Part shown: piece after piece, positions 24,475 through 36,000 of the stretch
How the letters are laid out: each line of letters opens with the position of its first letter
Numbering within the stretch: position 1 is the stretch's first letter
Assembly: GCA_947179485.1 (NCBI GenBank)
Contig: OX359250.1
Span: 46,101,450-46,165,449, forward strand
Direction: 5' to 3'
DNA from: Allacma fusca
Taxonomy: Eukaryota > Arthropoda > Collembola > Symphypleona > Sminthuridae
Length of the DNA stretch: 64,000 nt
The notes under the pieces: generated by a model
The model's database searches: none
Told to the model about the DNA's origin: nothing
Seen by the model: the letters and a program-made list of their open reading frames with translations, nothing else
Program-made: the position numbers and the translations under genes

Positions 24475-26619
24475 TGTGCGTGAACTTGTGGAAAATATGG
24501 ATGTATGTATGTTCTACTTACAATGAGAGAATTTTGTTGTACGAATGTTATGTAATTTGTGGATGTGAGAAAAACTATAGGAGCACAAAGTAAAACTGAT
24601 GGTAAGCAAGCACAAGCGAGTGTAATTTTGTGAAATTCAGATAATGTGGCTTGAGTTTAATATACTCTTAGTTAGTCAAATAAAGCCAATCAAAATTACT
24701 ATTAAGCCAATTATATAATAAAATAGCTAATGTGACAAGTCCAGTGTAGGCCAGGAAACGATCAGTCTGTAAGCAACAAAGTTGAGATTCAAAACTATTA
24801 GTAATTTGTCACTACTAATTGTAAGGTTGACACAGGTTTCATTTACTGAGAACTTTACTTGTGCTTATAATACTGGATAGTTGCTCTCACCTGTACTGTC
24901 TAATTAGTTCTGCTGGTACGAAGATACAAGGCCTTAGGATCCAGTGGAAAAGGCTGATGACTTTCCTCAGTCAAAGGTGACTTGGGTAAACGGTTGACCA
25001 ATTGCTGGAGACATGACCCAAGCCAGGAACAAATGTTCGATGGTTATTGGTAGTAGAGCCAAGGTTATTGATAGCTTGTACATTAGCGTTAAGCGAAATT
25101 TACATGAGTCAAAACTAAAGATATTGTGCATGAACAAATTCGAAGATACTTTTACTGTTTCGGAAGTTTCGGAATTTAGAACGTCTTTAAAAATTCGTAC
25201 TGCAGAAAAGCAACCGTAGATGATATTGGTCATACTTTGAAAATAACGATTGAACACCCCATACGCATGATAAACGAGACTCGAAATTTTAATACATATA
25301 ATGCCGGAGTTATGAAGGAATTTGAGAGCTTTAATCAGGAGAAAATTGAATTTCTGATCATAGCTGACAGAAAAAATAATTATTCGAAACCCAAACAATC
25401 CCTAGTTTCCTGTTGTAATATAGTAACACTTACACCCTTTACTTATTGATAAAATAATTTCAGATTGTATTACGAATATTAATAAAGACATAACACCAAA
25501 TAGCTTAAAAACTACTTAAAAAGTAAAATAGGAGCACAGAAGCTTATAGACAGAGTTGCTTTTGCGCCTATGAACGTAATACACAAGATTTATATTCCTA
25601 ATTTTGAATTACTTAATTATTATAGTTATTTTGTATTCATATAAATATTTCAACCAAAAGCAACGCGATAATTACATACTTACCTGTGCCGAATGCCGAA
25701 TTGTAAATAAGAAAGTTGTAACTCACGTTCTGCTGGGGGAGGCTCACTAACGTCTACAGCAGAGTTAGCATATATGTAATTATATATAATTATTATATAA
25801 TATATATACGCGATCCAACTTTAAATAAATCACGGTTGTCTTTATAACAGTTTTCCAAAAGCGTCAATGTATACGTATGTATTTACAGTTGGGTTTACGG
25901 TAGAAACGTTTAATTAAAATTAACAATCACATTAACTCATGAGAAAATCTGTGGCTACATAGTTGTTACACAGAATGATCAATTTTGTAACTCATAGATA
26001 TGATCAGAATTTAACTTCTAAGGGCCTGCTACTAATAGTTGACAATGATGGCGTTGATTTTGGGCGAAATATTTATATCAATCCAATATAATAATAACAA
26101 TTAAATAGTTAACTAATTAAGTTATTAAAAATTCATAGTGTAAATCTTGTTTATTACTTTTACAGGCGCTGTTACATATGCATACAAAAGCAACTCTGTC
26201 TTATACGTTTTTTCGCCTGTAGTTTTTAAACTAATTTTACTAACAATTTTTTATCAATATATTTTCATTTTAACAAACTTTTTTTATCAAATCGACGCTA
26301 AACTTTTTTTTATTACCCTTTACAATGGTACATGGTAATTGCATTGGACCAAATGCAAATTTTCAAAAAAGTTGTTCATTGGGAACACCGGGATATATTT
26401 TCCAATGTGTTCTAAACTAACAATAAATGGTATAGCCATGCAAGGTGTCTGATAGCAACAGCGCCTTGTTGATAATGATCCATATTTGGATACGTGCAGG
26501 GTATCGGGGGGCTAAAAACATGCACAATTAATAACCACAGACAAGTTCAGGGGTTCTGATTCTTAAATATATTCTTGAAGGGTCCGGTAAGTGCACATGT
26601 GTGTGATTTTTTCACTCCG
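24475..26619 (-). repeat. Long terminal repeat, 5' copy
   Basis: Same sequence as 17297-19441. Its inner edge is a normal LTR/primer-binding-site junction. Its outer edge, reading on the element strand, is CCGGAGTGAAAAAATC, so the bases CGGAG stand just outside the expected TG start, exactly as they do next to the other copy. Confidence 0.85.
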
Positions 26620-26812
26620 GAGATTTTTTTTTAATTTAAAACTTACTCCCTATTTACAACTGAATAATATTATGTATACGTATGTGTTTGCACCCAAGAT
26701 GCTTTGTCTCGTTCATTATTGCTCTAATTCCTCCCATATCAAATGCTAGTTTTTCACTTCAAATCATCTTCGTTTTGGTTATTTTTAAACCTCATTTTTT
26801 ATACTACAAAGA

Positions 26813-27142
26813 ACTGTCGGGGCATTTGGAAATGACACTTGGCCAATTAAGGACAGGTGTGTTACGCACGCCTCTCTTGCCTCCGATAGGCTTGTGTTTG
26901 CTACCATAGAGTGACTGTCAACCATCGATTACTTGTCAACCATAGATTGACTCTTTATCTAATATGAGTGAGTCCACCATCGAGTTTCAATGTGTAAATC
27001 CGTGCAAGAGATTTACATTGCATCTGCATACATGCTTTTATTTCGCCTGAAAAATAATGAGCCTATCGGAGGCAAGAGAGGCGTGCGTAACACACCTGTT
27101 GTCCTTAATTGGCCAAGTGTCGTTTCCAAATACCCCGACAGT
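26813..27142. mobile_element. Fold-back element, member 1
   Basis: Left arm 26813-26892 and right arm 27060-27142 are inverted copies, about 80 bases each with few differences. The ends read ACTGTCGGGG and CCCCGACAGT. The arm carries GGCCAATTAAGGACAGGTGT and CACGCCTCTCTTGCC. These motifs align with the much longer fold-back at 28112-29146, so the two belong to one family. No coding capacity and no clear target duplication. Confidence 0.7.
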
Positions 27143-27761
27143 ATACAGAAAAGCAAAAAACAAGTTACTCTTGCATTACGTTATTTTTATGGATGCCAAC
27201 TAAAAAATGTGTGAATGAGCTACCACAGTGGCTGGGCTTTTTTTGTCTTTTAATTCATAAAGATTACTAACTTGTTTTTTACTTTTATGTTACTTTTTAG
27301 CAAAATGCATCTCCGTTGTTTTTTAATAACTATTTTTTAAATTATCTCGAAAAAAGCATATATACATGTTCTTTTCACATTTTAGCACAAAATCTTTCAA
27401 AAATATTAAAAATCTAAAATTGCTAAAAAGCGAAATAGTAAAACATCTTCGTAACTAAAAAAAAACGTTACGAAACAGTAAAGGACCTTCGTAAAAAATA
27501 CCGCCCTGCGCCAGAATAAAGTACGTTAACGTCGAATGTACACCTACATATGTGAACCATGACCATGATTTATGAGATCTCAAATGAACTTCTCTATTAA
27601 GAATACTTCCAAAATGTTTTTCCATTTACAGGCCACGTGGTCAGTGATGCGCTGAATGCTGATAGTGTCGATTGATTGCAACTAGCTAAATTGAAGTCAG
27701 TTTCCAGTCTGTCAAGTTAATTTGGATTGCATTAATTGGATTAATAGCTAGTGGCAGTGGC
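27143..27761. other. Upstream region of the unknown four-exon gene
   Basis: No coding exon recognised. This stretch should hold the promoter and 5' UTR of the gene starting at 27762. No clear TATA box near the expected place. Confidence 0.35.
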
Positions 27762-30528
27762 ATGGCGAGCAATGACTACATTGAATTTTTGTGCAATAAG
27801 CCTAGAAAATTAGGGACCAGGTTTTACGATGAAGATTATTTGGAATTTGAGGATGCGGGTAGTCCTGTGGACTATGAAACCAAGTGTTGTCATCAAGGTG
27901 GGCAGAACCGGAAGTTCACTCTAAATTTCGGCATACCAAATGATGAGTGTGAGGAAAGTGCAGACAGCCAAAGATGCAAAAACTTTTGGGAGTTTATCGA
28001 CACTGAGCCAATTCTCTCAACGCTGATACAAGATGGACAATTTGTTCATTCCAGCCATCCCTTTGGCATAGGTAATACAACTCTCCAATATTTCAACCAT
28101 CAGAATTGATTTACTGTGGAATCACATAGGAATGGACCCTAGCCAATTAGCCATCCAGGTGTGCTGGCACGCCTCCCCTGCCCTCATTGGCTCGCTATTC
28201 CGGAATGAATGTTTTGTATTATACAGCGCGAATTTGACGGCACTATGTACGCACCATGTAAATTAGACGACCGATCGTTTACATTGGCTTTAACATTTAA
28301 GTGATTTAATTTAATATAATTTTAAAATGAGTACGGCAAACAAATTGCAACTAACAGTAAGTGAGCCACTTTGTGACAAAAAGTAACATGTTAATCGCAC
28401 TACAGAAACTAGGATTTTATTGTGTGTACTATTAAAATTAGTTTAGTCCTCAAAAATCTTAAAATCTTAAATAATTCTCCCGGTAGGACTTAATTGATCG
28501 AAGATATTGCTCCCTATGAAGAAAGATATCCTGTTGTTCCTAACAGGCTTTTTATTCATTCTTGTGAATAAAATTTTTGCCTTAAAAGTGTAATGTTACT
28601 CTCCTTTTTTCGGCGACCGTAAATGTATCACATTCAATTTGTTTATTAATTGGTCTCGGCACTTTTGGATCAACATTTTCTTTTTCATGATCACATTTTC
28701 GTGGCAGTACCAAAAATCAAAAATCTCTGGAATTTTTTAGACGGTTTGTTCCAGTAGATACTATTTGGTTTCGCAAGTCCTACCGGGAGAATTATTTAAG
28801 ATTTTTGAGGACTGAACTAATTTTAGTAGTACACACAATAAAATCCTAGTTTCTGTAGTGCGATTAACATATTACTTTTTGTCGCAAAGTGGCTCACTTA
28901 CTGTTAGTTGCAATTTGTTTGCCGTACCCATTTTAAAATTATATTAAATTAAATCACTTAAATGTTAAAGCCAATGTAAACGATCGGTCGTCTAATTTAC
29001 ATGGTACGTACATAGTGCCGTCAAATTCGCGCTGTATAATACAAAACATTCATTCCGGAATAACGAGCCAATGAGGGTCGGGGAGGCGTGTCAGCACACC
29101 TGGATGGCTAATTGGCTAGGGTCCATTTCTATGTGATTCCACAGTAGATTAATGTGATTGTCAATGTTTATGTACAGTCAGAGCCATAGCTAATGGTTGA
29201 CAATTTGGCAAATGAAGACAATTTAGTGAGAGGTGCAGTAATCCTTACGGACATTTGTTCACACTTGATTTCATCAGTGTGCATCGGAATGTCGGATGCA
29301 AAATGGGGCACAAAATTATAGTTTGCGTGAATCCATTTTTTCAAGTGATTTTCAAGGTTCAAATAAATCCTGATTTTGTTCCATGTTTTGAGCCCCCCTG
29401 ATGGTAAATATTGACCTAGGTCAATGCAAATATTAATCAAGAATTTGCACTAAAGTTTTACGCCAACATGGTAACTTACACGACGCTGGGGAAGAAAAAT
29501 GTGTTGTCATCGACGAGAATATAGTTTTTTAAAAATACTCTCATATTTTGCAATTACAGGAAAATGTTCTACGCATGCAGTTGCACCTGATATTAACATT
29601 GACCCAGTGGGTCTGGCAAATTCCAAGCGAACACAAGAGATTAGAGAACGTGAACGGGAACTTCTGCAAGAGCGGCATGCGAGGACAAAAGCGGTAAATA
29701 TGTAGTATTTTTTTGGTTTTAAAAATTATTGTACGATACTTTGATAACAAGAATATACTACATTTTGTCTCTACCTCCTTGGCTAAATTAATCCTGTTTT
29801 TTATAGCTCCAGCTTAAAAGTGGTCAAAGCGTATTTGAGAATGTTCCACTTTGTACAGACGGAGTGCCCTCTGAGGAAGTATTTTCTTATATGTTGCAAG
29901 ACAATTTGGACGCGGAATTCGACTCTATGACGGAATATGACAATGAGCTAAAACTAAGAAATCTTTACAAAAATTCTGGAATTTGCTGGGAAGATGAGTA
30001 TGTCCAAGAGGAACTTCCGGGTGAATGTGACACAATATACACAATTGACACAATTGACCCGATTGACCCGATTGACCGACGACTTACTGAAGAGATTATT
30101 AAAAGACAGTCATTTGTTAAGGAAACTTTGGACGCTAAGGCCTGCCGCACCGTGGAAAAGAACCAGTGCAGGTTTCATTTCAGGTCTGGAAGCAGCGATT
30201 TGTCTGGTTATAACGACGGTAAGTCTTGTGCACTCAAAAAATACTAGTACTACGAAAACAGCGACTGTATCACAAAAAATAATGAATACTAAAAATATTC
30301 TAGTAATTTTTACTATAGAACGGATACTGTTGAAAATATTCAATAAAGATCTTTACCTGTAGATATTGATTTCAAGATTATAAATAATTACATACATTGG
30401 TGAAGTATCTATAGATGAAAATTAAACAGAATAAGTGAATAGAACCCGGTCCTGCAGACGTTGCCCACGTAATAAAACATAAGATCCGACATGTTGACAC
30501 TAATGCATTCTCGGACGATGAGGCGTGA
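27762..30528 (+). CDS. Unknown conserved-looking protein, 308 aa, four exons
   Basis: I do not recognise the family. Exons 27762-28071, 29560-29693, 29807-30218 and 30458-30528 join with GT..AG introns and matching phases (1, 0, 1) into 309 codons ending in TGA. The start ATG follows GTGGC and opens MASNDYIEFLCNK. The protein is acidic. Residues about 118-147 form a charged helix-prone stretch (KRTQEIREREREL..ERHARTK). An Ile-Asp rich run (DTIDPIDPID) comes from a 9-base tandem repeat near 30040-30078, and the C-terminus is acidic (FSDDEA). There is no signal peptide, membrane segment or catalytic motif that I can see; soluble and nuclear or cytoplasmic is a guess. The short last exon is the least certain. 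Intron 1 holds a 1-kb fold-back element. Confidence 0.6.
28112..29146. mobile_element. Fold-back element, member 2, in intron 1 of the unknown gene
   Basis: Left arm 28112-28491 and right arm 28775-29146 are inverted copies of about 375 bases, close to identical, around a 283-base spacer. The ends read TACTGTGGAATCACATAG and the complement. Flanking GATT occurs on both sides (28108-28111 and 29147-29150), a possible 4-bp target duplication. The left arm has an extra AAAATCTT repeat. A transcript through this intron could form a very long hairpin. Confidence 0.8.
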
Positions 30529-33079
30529 AAGGCAAGATTCATGCCTTCATTCTAGTATAAATTACAAAGTGCAAGAAAAGTGCGACTTTATTGCATCACA
30601 TCTAGAATCATCATTGGATCTTAAATTCCGCCCTCCAGGCTAATAATGATTTCCAGTCCTCCACTATACCTCCGAAAAAAATTAAAACTAGGTGAGATAT
30701 TCGGTGGTATAAATTAAATTGCCGCATCAATTCTGTGTTGAAAGAAAAACCCACTACGACGTTTACTTACAAAATAAAAAAAACATCAAGCACCGTCGTG
30801 ACCACAACTACACAATGTGCCATATGCCCTAGTCCGAATATTTCCTTTAAAACTGAATCTCGAATTATCTGATTTGAACAAATCCTTGGGAAGCAAGTTC
30901 TGGTACTACAAGAACCAATTATACATGGTGTAACAAAACCCTTCCCCCTGTAGCATATACATATGAGGAATACACCTACACAAAACATTCATCCTAACAA
31001 TGTTTTTCCAGTTACTCCAAAAATTGATTTATTGTTCTCTCCCAATTATTAGTAGTCACAGTCGCAAAAGTGTAAAGCCAATTCGCTATTTTTGCAAGGA
31101 TTTTAAAATTTCCTACAAATGAGGGTCAAAAGAAACTTCAGGAAAACATTTTACGAAAACAGATTGGTAATGCCGGACCGCCGACAGTCCTCAAAAAATC
31201 TCGATTTTTTGTCTCGATTAACCGTCCTTTTGAGGACTGTTACCTCAATTTTTGACCTACGTCAATGAAACTAAATTACGAAAAAAGAAAAGAATGTCCT
31301 TCATAATGGTGGAATCAGATATTTTGTTTCGTTGTCTGTTGTATGGAGGAGGGTGTAAAAAATACATATAAAACACCACCTGTACAGGGCGTTACAAAAA
31401 ACTTGCTTCGCGTTAGTCTTTAGTCTTTATACGGAATAAGTAGTGACAAATACGTGTCTTCTCTATTTTAAGGGAAGTTTGTATCATTGTCCTAGCGAAG
31501 GTTAATATTCCGAAGCAAATTCGAAATTTATTAAGGATTTTAAGTTTTTCAATGTCACATCAAATTTTTAATTATTTTGACTTTCTTTCTTTTGTAAGTG
31601 GATAAACATTTATTGGGATGAATGTTTTAAGTATTCTTTATATGCGCTACAGGGAGAAGGGTTCTGTTAAACCATGTATAATTGGTTCTTATAGTATCAT
31701 GTTTTGGCCGTCCCAGAACTTTTCCCAAGAGTTTGCTTAAATTAGATAATCGGATATTCTGGTTTGAAGGAAATATTCGGATTACTATGCTAAATTTCGA
31801 ATGGTAAAAAATGGGATTTAACATGTGATATTCAAAGTAGGCAGGGTTCTTACGAGTGATAATGTTTAGAATTTTGAAACTTTCGAGGTCTCTCCTGAAG
31901 GAACAACGCAAAACGTACCCGAGTTAATTGAGTTCTGGAACTTACTAGGGGAGTACTAAAACATGTCCTGTGTTTTGTTTGAATCCCGTTGCTACATGAA
32001 TGCATCGGGGGTTCCCAAGACAATGCGTATCGGTTGTACCATGTGACTCGTTTGTTGATAATGTTGACAGTTACAGGAACTTTTGTGCACTGGGGAGGAG
32101 CGTTCCTGAGGATCTTCCTGATTAGGGTAGGAGTCGTAGGAGCGTTACATCCTAAGAACTACCAACATGTTTAAAGCGTATTGTACATATATGGGAATTG
32201 TAAGGCAAATCAACTTAAAATTAGTTCCATCCCGTTTCTTGGTTTGCACACGGACCCAAATTACATCAATCAATTACTATATACTCTAGTACTCAAGTAA
32301 ACCATTTAGTTCGAAAAAGGGCTAGATTCTAGATCTTTAGAACAAAAAATTTCGGATTGTTTTTTGAACAATCCGTAACTCCAAAACTCTGTGAACAAAA
32401 TAAAACTTAGATTGTTCTCCTTTTGTTCATATTTGAATAGCATAAAACAAAACGAGCAAATACAAACACAGCACTACTGGCACCGAGAAGTTCACTCAAA
32501 TAAAAATAAACTACATGACGACATTCCAACATGTGAGCTAGAACTCGTACTTAATGTGTAAAAAGGACTACATATAATAGAACGTATACACGCACACTCG
32601 CTGTACACAACCCTGTCGTTAAAATATGGATTGGACGCATTTATTAGGTCAAAGAAATTCATATAGATTTGTCATATATAATGTACCAGTCTCACCAATC
32701 ACCTTACTTTTACATATATCTATTTATGTGCGTAAAAAAATGTCAAATCTTGTGAATAATATAACAGTTAGGTACAACACACAAGAACGTAACAAAAAAA
32801 TAGCAGCTTAATTAAAATTGATGGTGACAGTAATGACGTAAGCAACAATTACTTGTGCAAGCCCTTGAGGTACCTCCGCCCATTTTCTAGTCTCAAAAGT
32901 AAAGTTCCAACTAAAGTTCCACTTTATTACAAATAATTTGTTTATCATAATAATAATTGGAGTTTTCGAACAGTCATATACATGTTAACAAAAACAAAGA
33001 TTTCGTTCTTGTCCATTTCTGGACCTGTGGTCTCTGTAAACACTTAACGAGCACTTACACACATCCATAACGAGCGACG
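30529..33079. other. Intergenic; degenerate inverted repeat
   Basis: No gene recognised. Segments 30829-30965 and 31636-31780 are diverged inverted copies of each other (both contain AACCAATTATACATGGT or its complement), probably an old fold-back element about 950 bases long. At 32923-32928 the minus strand reads AATAAA, a candidate polyadenylation signal for the MTFR1-family gene, about 150 bases past its stop. Confidence 0.45.
32923..32928 (-). terminator. Candidate polyadenylation signal of the MTFR1-family gene
   Basis: AATAAA on the minus strand, about 150 bases after the stop codon at 33080. Confidence 0.5.
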
Positions 33080-36000
33080 TTAGTACGTTTCAGGGAAGTT
33101 GACTCGGTTATCAAAAGGGACCTGACGCTGTTCCAAGGAGTTTCTGTGCTGTACTATAATTCTTTTCTGATTAGTCTGAGTGAATCTCTTTGTCTCAAAA
33201 ATGTTTCGACGGTTTCGCACCACGGAACAGTCAGGCTTTTCTGGACTTGTGTCTTCAAATTCGTCAATAATAATACTATCGCTTTTACCACCAGCGTTTT
33301 CTTTGTCCTCATCAGAGTCAGACTGTTCAATTTCAGAGCCAGGAGAGTGCATCCTTGCAAATCGTTTCTTCAGTGCAGCTGCAATCATACTGGCAGGATC
33401 ACTAGGATTCGACTTCTTTGGCTGTCTCATTGGAGTTCCGCCAGGAGACCTACCAAACACAAACAATCAAATAAATTTATTAAATGATAAATAAAATTAA
33501 TACACAAGCACTAAAACCTGATTGCCACATTTTCATGCATTCAGTTATGTAAACGCTTTTCCCATTGTTTTAGTGAGAATTATTTCAATAATAATCCCAA
33601 TCCTCTAATCCCGTTTGTATTAGATGCGTTAAAATCTTAGTTACACATACACAGTGCCAATATATGAACACATGAACACAGGCACTCCGGAATAAGGGGG
33701 GACAGGAGGGTCACTGTCCCTCCCAAAAAATGTCAGGGAGGGACAGGCTATTCTGCTGTCCCCCCCCCACTTTTAAGAATCGAATTAACCTTTTCTTAAC
33801 TTTTTGAAGTCAAATTTTCTATGAAGCTTCATGTTTTTTTAAAAATCCTCCACAAACTGCTGTTAGTTGTTTTTTAAAACTCCCAACAAACTACCTCTTC
33901 TAAACAAAATTGTTTACTCAAATGATAAATATCTTTTCCATCCTGGTATATGCATGCATGTGAAGATCGGCTCGTCTAGGTAACTACCAAAATTGAGTAG
34001 TGAAAGTAGTAGGTCATACTGCAGTCAACATTAGATTTTTTAAAGCTACCGTTTTCATCCTTGATAATGATTTTGAACTTATTCAAACGATTTTATGCCA
34101 GTATTGCAATACTTTCAGGGTTGAAATTGTGTGATAGCGTGATTATTCAAATAGTAACTTAGGTATTCAACGCAACGCAGCCCATAAAAAAATTTGAGGT
34201 TATTTTCCTATCCAACATTCTTTACTATTGCTAAATTTGGAATATTATTTCCCGTTCGTATGCCGAACAAATTGACCTCCCCTTGCCAGATTGATCCAGG
34301 CCAAAATCTTGACCTGGATCAAAAGTTTGAACAATTTAAAACTTTTACTTTGAATTTCGTTCCAAATTCATGCCAGACCAATAAATCTGTTCCAAAATGT
34401 CGGACCAGACAGATAATACCATTCCGGTATTACGAACTGAACCGAAAATTTGCTAGGAGCAATTTATAAACTCAATAGGTTTTTAGCGCGCCAATATTAT
34501 TGAAAAGAGTACAACTGAGTATTAAAACGTCACCCGAAGAGTTTATTTCGGGATATTAATAATTAAAATGAAATATTGTTGTTTGGTGAAACATTTACGT
34601 CAAAAAATTCACCGACGCAAAATTTGGTCTGTTCCAACGGATAGAAAAGGTCATGCACTTCTAAACCAGTAAATCTACTGTAGAATGTTCGTTGGACGAA
34701 AATTGTGGAACAAATCTAGAGGAATGGTTCTACATTTGGACCATGTCAGACCAAAAATGAAAGAACAGATTGAACCATTCCCGGAAATAGATCGAGAAAT
34801 CTATTCTTTGATACCTCTATTTGAAATCAGTAAAATTTTGATAGCATTTAGTGTGTGTAATAAAATGTTTCTAATATATGAGATTTAGTTGGTGTCTTCT
34901 ATAAAAACTTGTTCTTTTAAAAAAATTTGGAACAAAAATTAAAAGTTCTATATTTTGCATGTTAACTAACGAAAAATAATGTGTAACCGTATATACATAT
35001 GTACGTACATACGTTTGTATGTGACCAATAGCAAAGTAACGAAAACTAATTTTACAATATTGTCCCCCCCACTTTTTTGGACGTTCCGGAGTGCCTGCAT
35101 GAACATGTACCTGAGGCACAGTAAAGCCTTATCGGGAAACTACACAACAGTATAAAACTACTTTTAAAATATTCACATCAGAACTAGTAAAGTCTATTCG
35201 CGAAAGTTACACACTTGGTAAAACCTATAGTTTTTGCCCAACTATCTGAGTACAAAGTACAAACATAAAAATTCACAACTACGAATAGTAGAGCTAAAGA
35301 AATTTGCCCTACTACCTCGTTAGAGCCATAATATTTGGTCGACTACGTCGGTAGAGCTAAATATTGCTGAAGCAGTTACTGTTGCAAGATCAGATAATCT
35401 GTTATAAAAGCAGTTAACACTCGAAAAACGAGCAAGGTCCCAGGGGGACTTTATGCGTCAAAATCGATTATGTAGAGGTACCCAACACATTTTTTAGATA
35501 ACCCCCCCACTCAACCCACACAAGGAGGGTACAAAAAATATTCAATTCCAGATTTTTTAAAGAATTGCTACAAAAAACTGTTGAAAGCATTGACAGCTTA
35601 GTGCTTAGAAACTTGCAATCTTTCACGTATCTGGAAATTACTCTCTCAGTTCATTATACACGACATTCAAGTAACATTTTTGCAGCGAGGTATTGTTTAA
35701 ACAAAGTTAGTTAGTTGCTGAGTATCGCTTGATTTAAATTGTTCCACTTATTGTTAAATAACAGTTTTGCATTATTCTGAACCTGTGCAACATAACATAC
35801 TTTAGTTACCTGGAGCAGAATTACACGCTCTAGGTGCAACTTCATTGAAATATTCAATACCATTAACCATCACAATGAAAATATGCGCCTTTTTATGATG
35901 AAATATGACAAAAAGTAATGAAGCAAAAATATCTTCAAAATTTTCATTTACTTGGCAACTGCACGCAGTCTCACAGATGGAAGATCCTTCAGCACATCGG

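Larger units (their letters stand above)
17297..26619 (-). mobile_element. BEL/Pao LTR retrotransposon, 9.3 kb, defective
   Basis: Two direct copies of a 2145-base repeat (17297-19441 and 24475-26619, constant offset 7178) flank a 5033-base internal region. On the minus strand the order is 5' LTR, primer-binding site, gag-like domain, protease, RT, RNase H, integrase, 3' LTR. That order, the DUF1759/DUF1758-type gag/protease and the YVDD RT box identify the BEL/Pao superfamily. The copy has a 22-base frameshifting insertion in pol, lacks the end of integrase and shows no matching 5-bp target duplication (outer flanks TAATT and GAGAT or CTCCG). Apparently identical repeats imply recent formation despite the inactivating damage. 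Confidence 0.9.
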
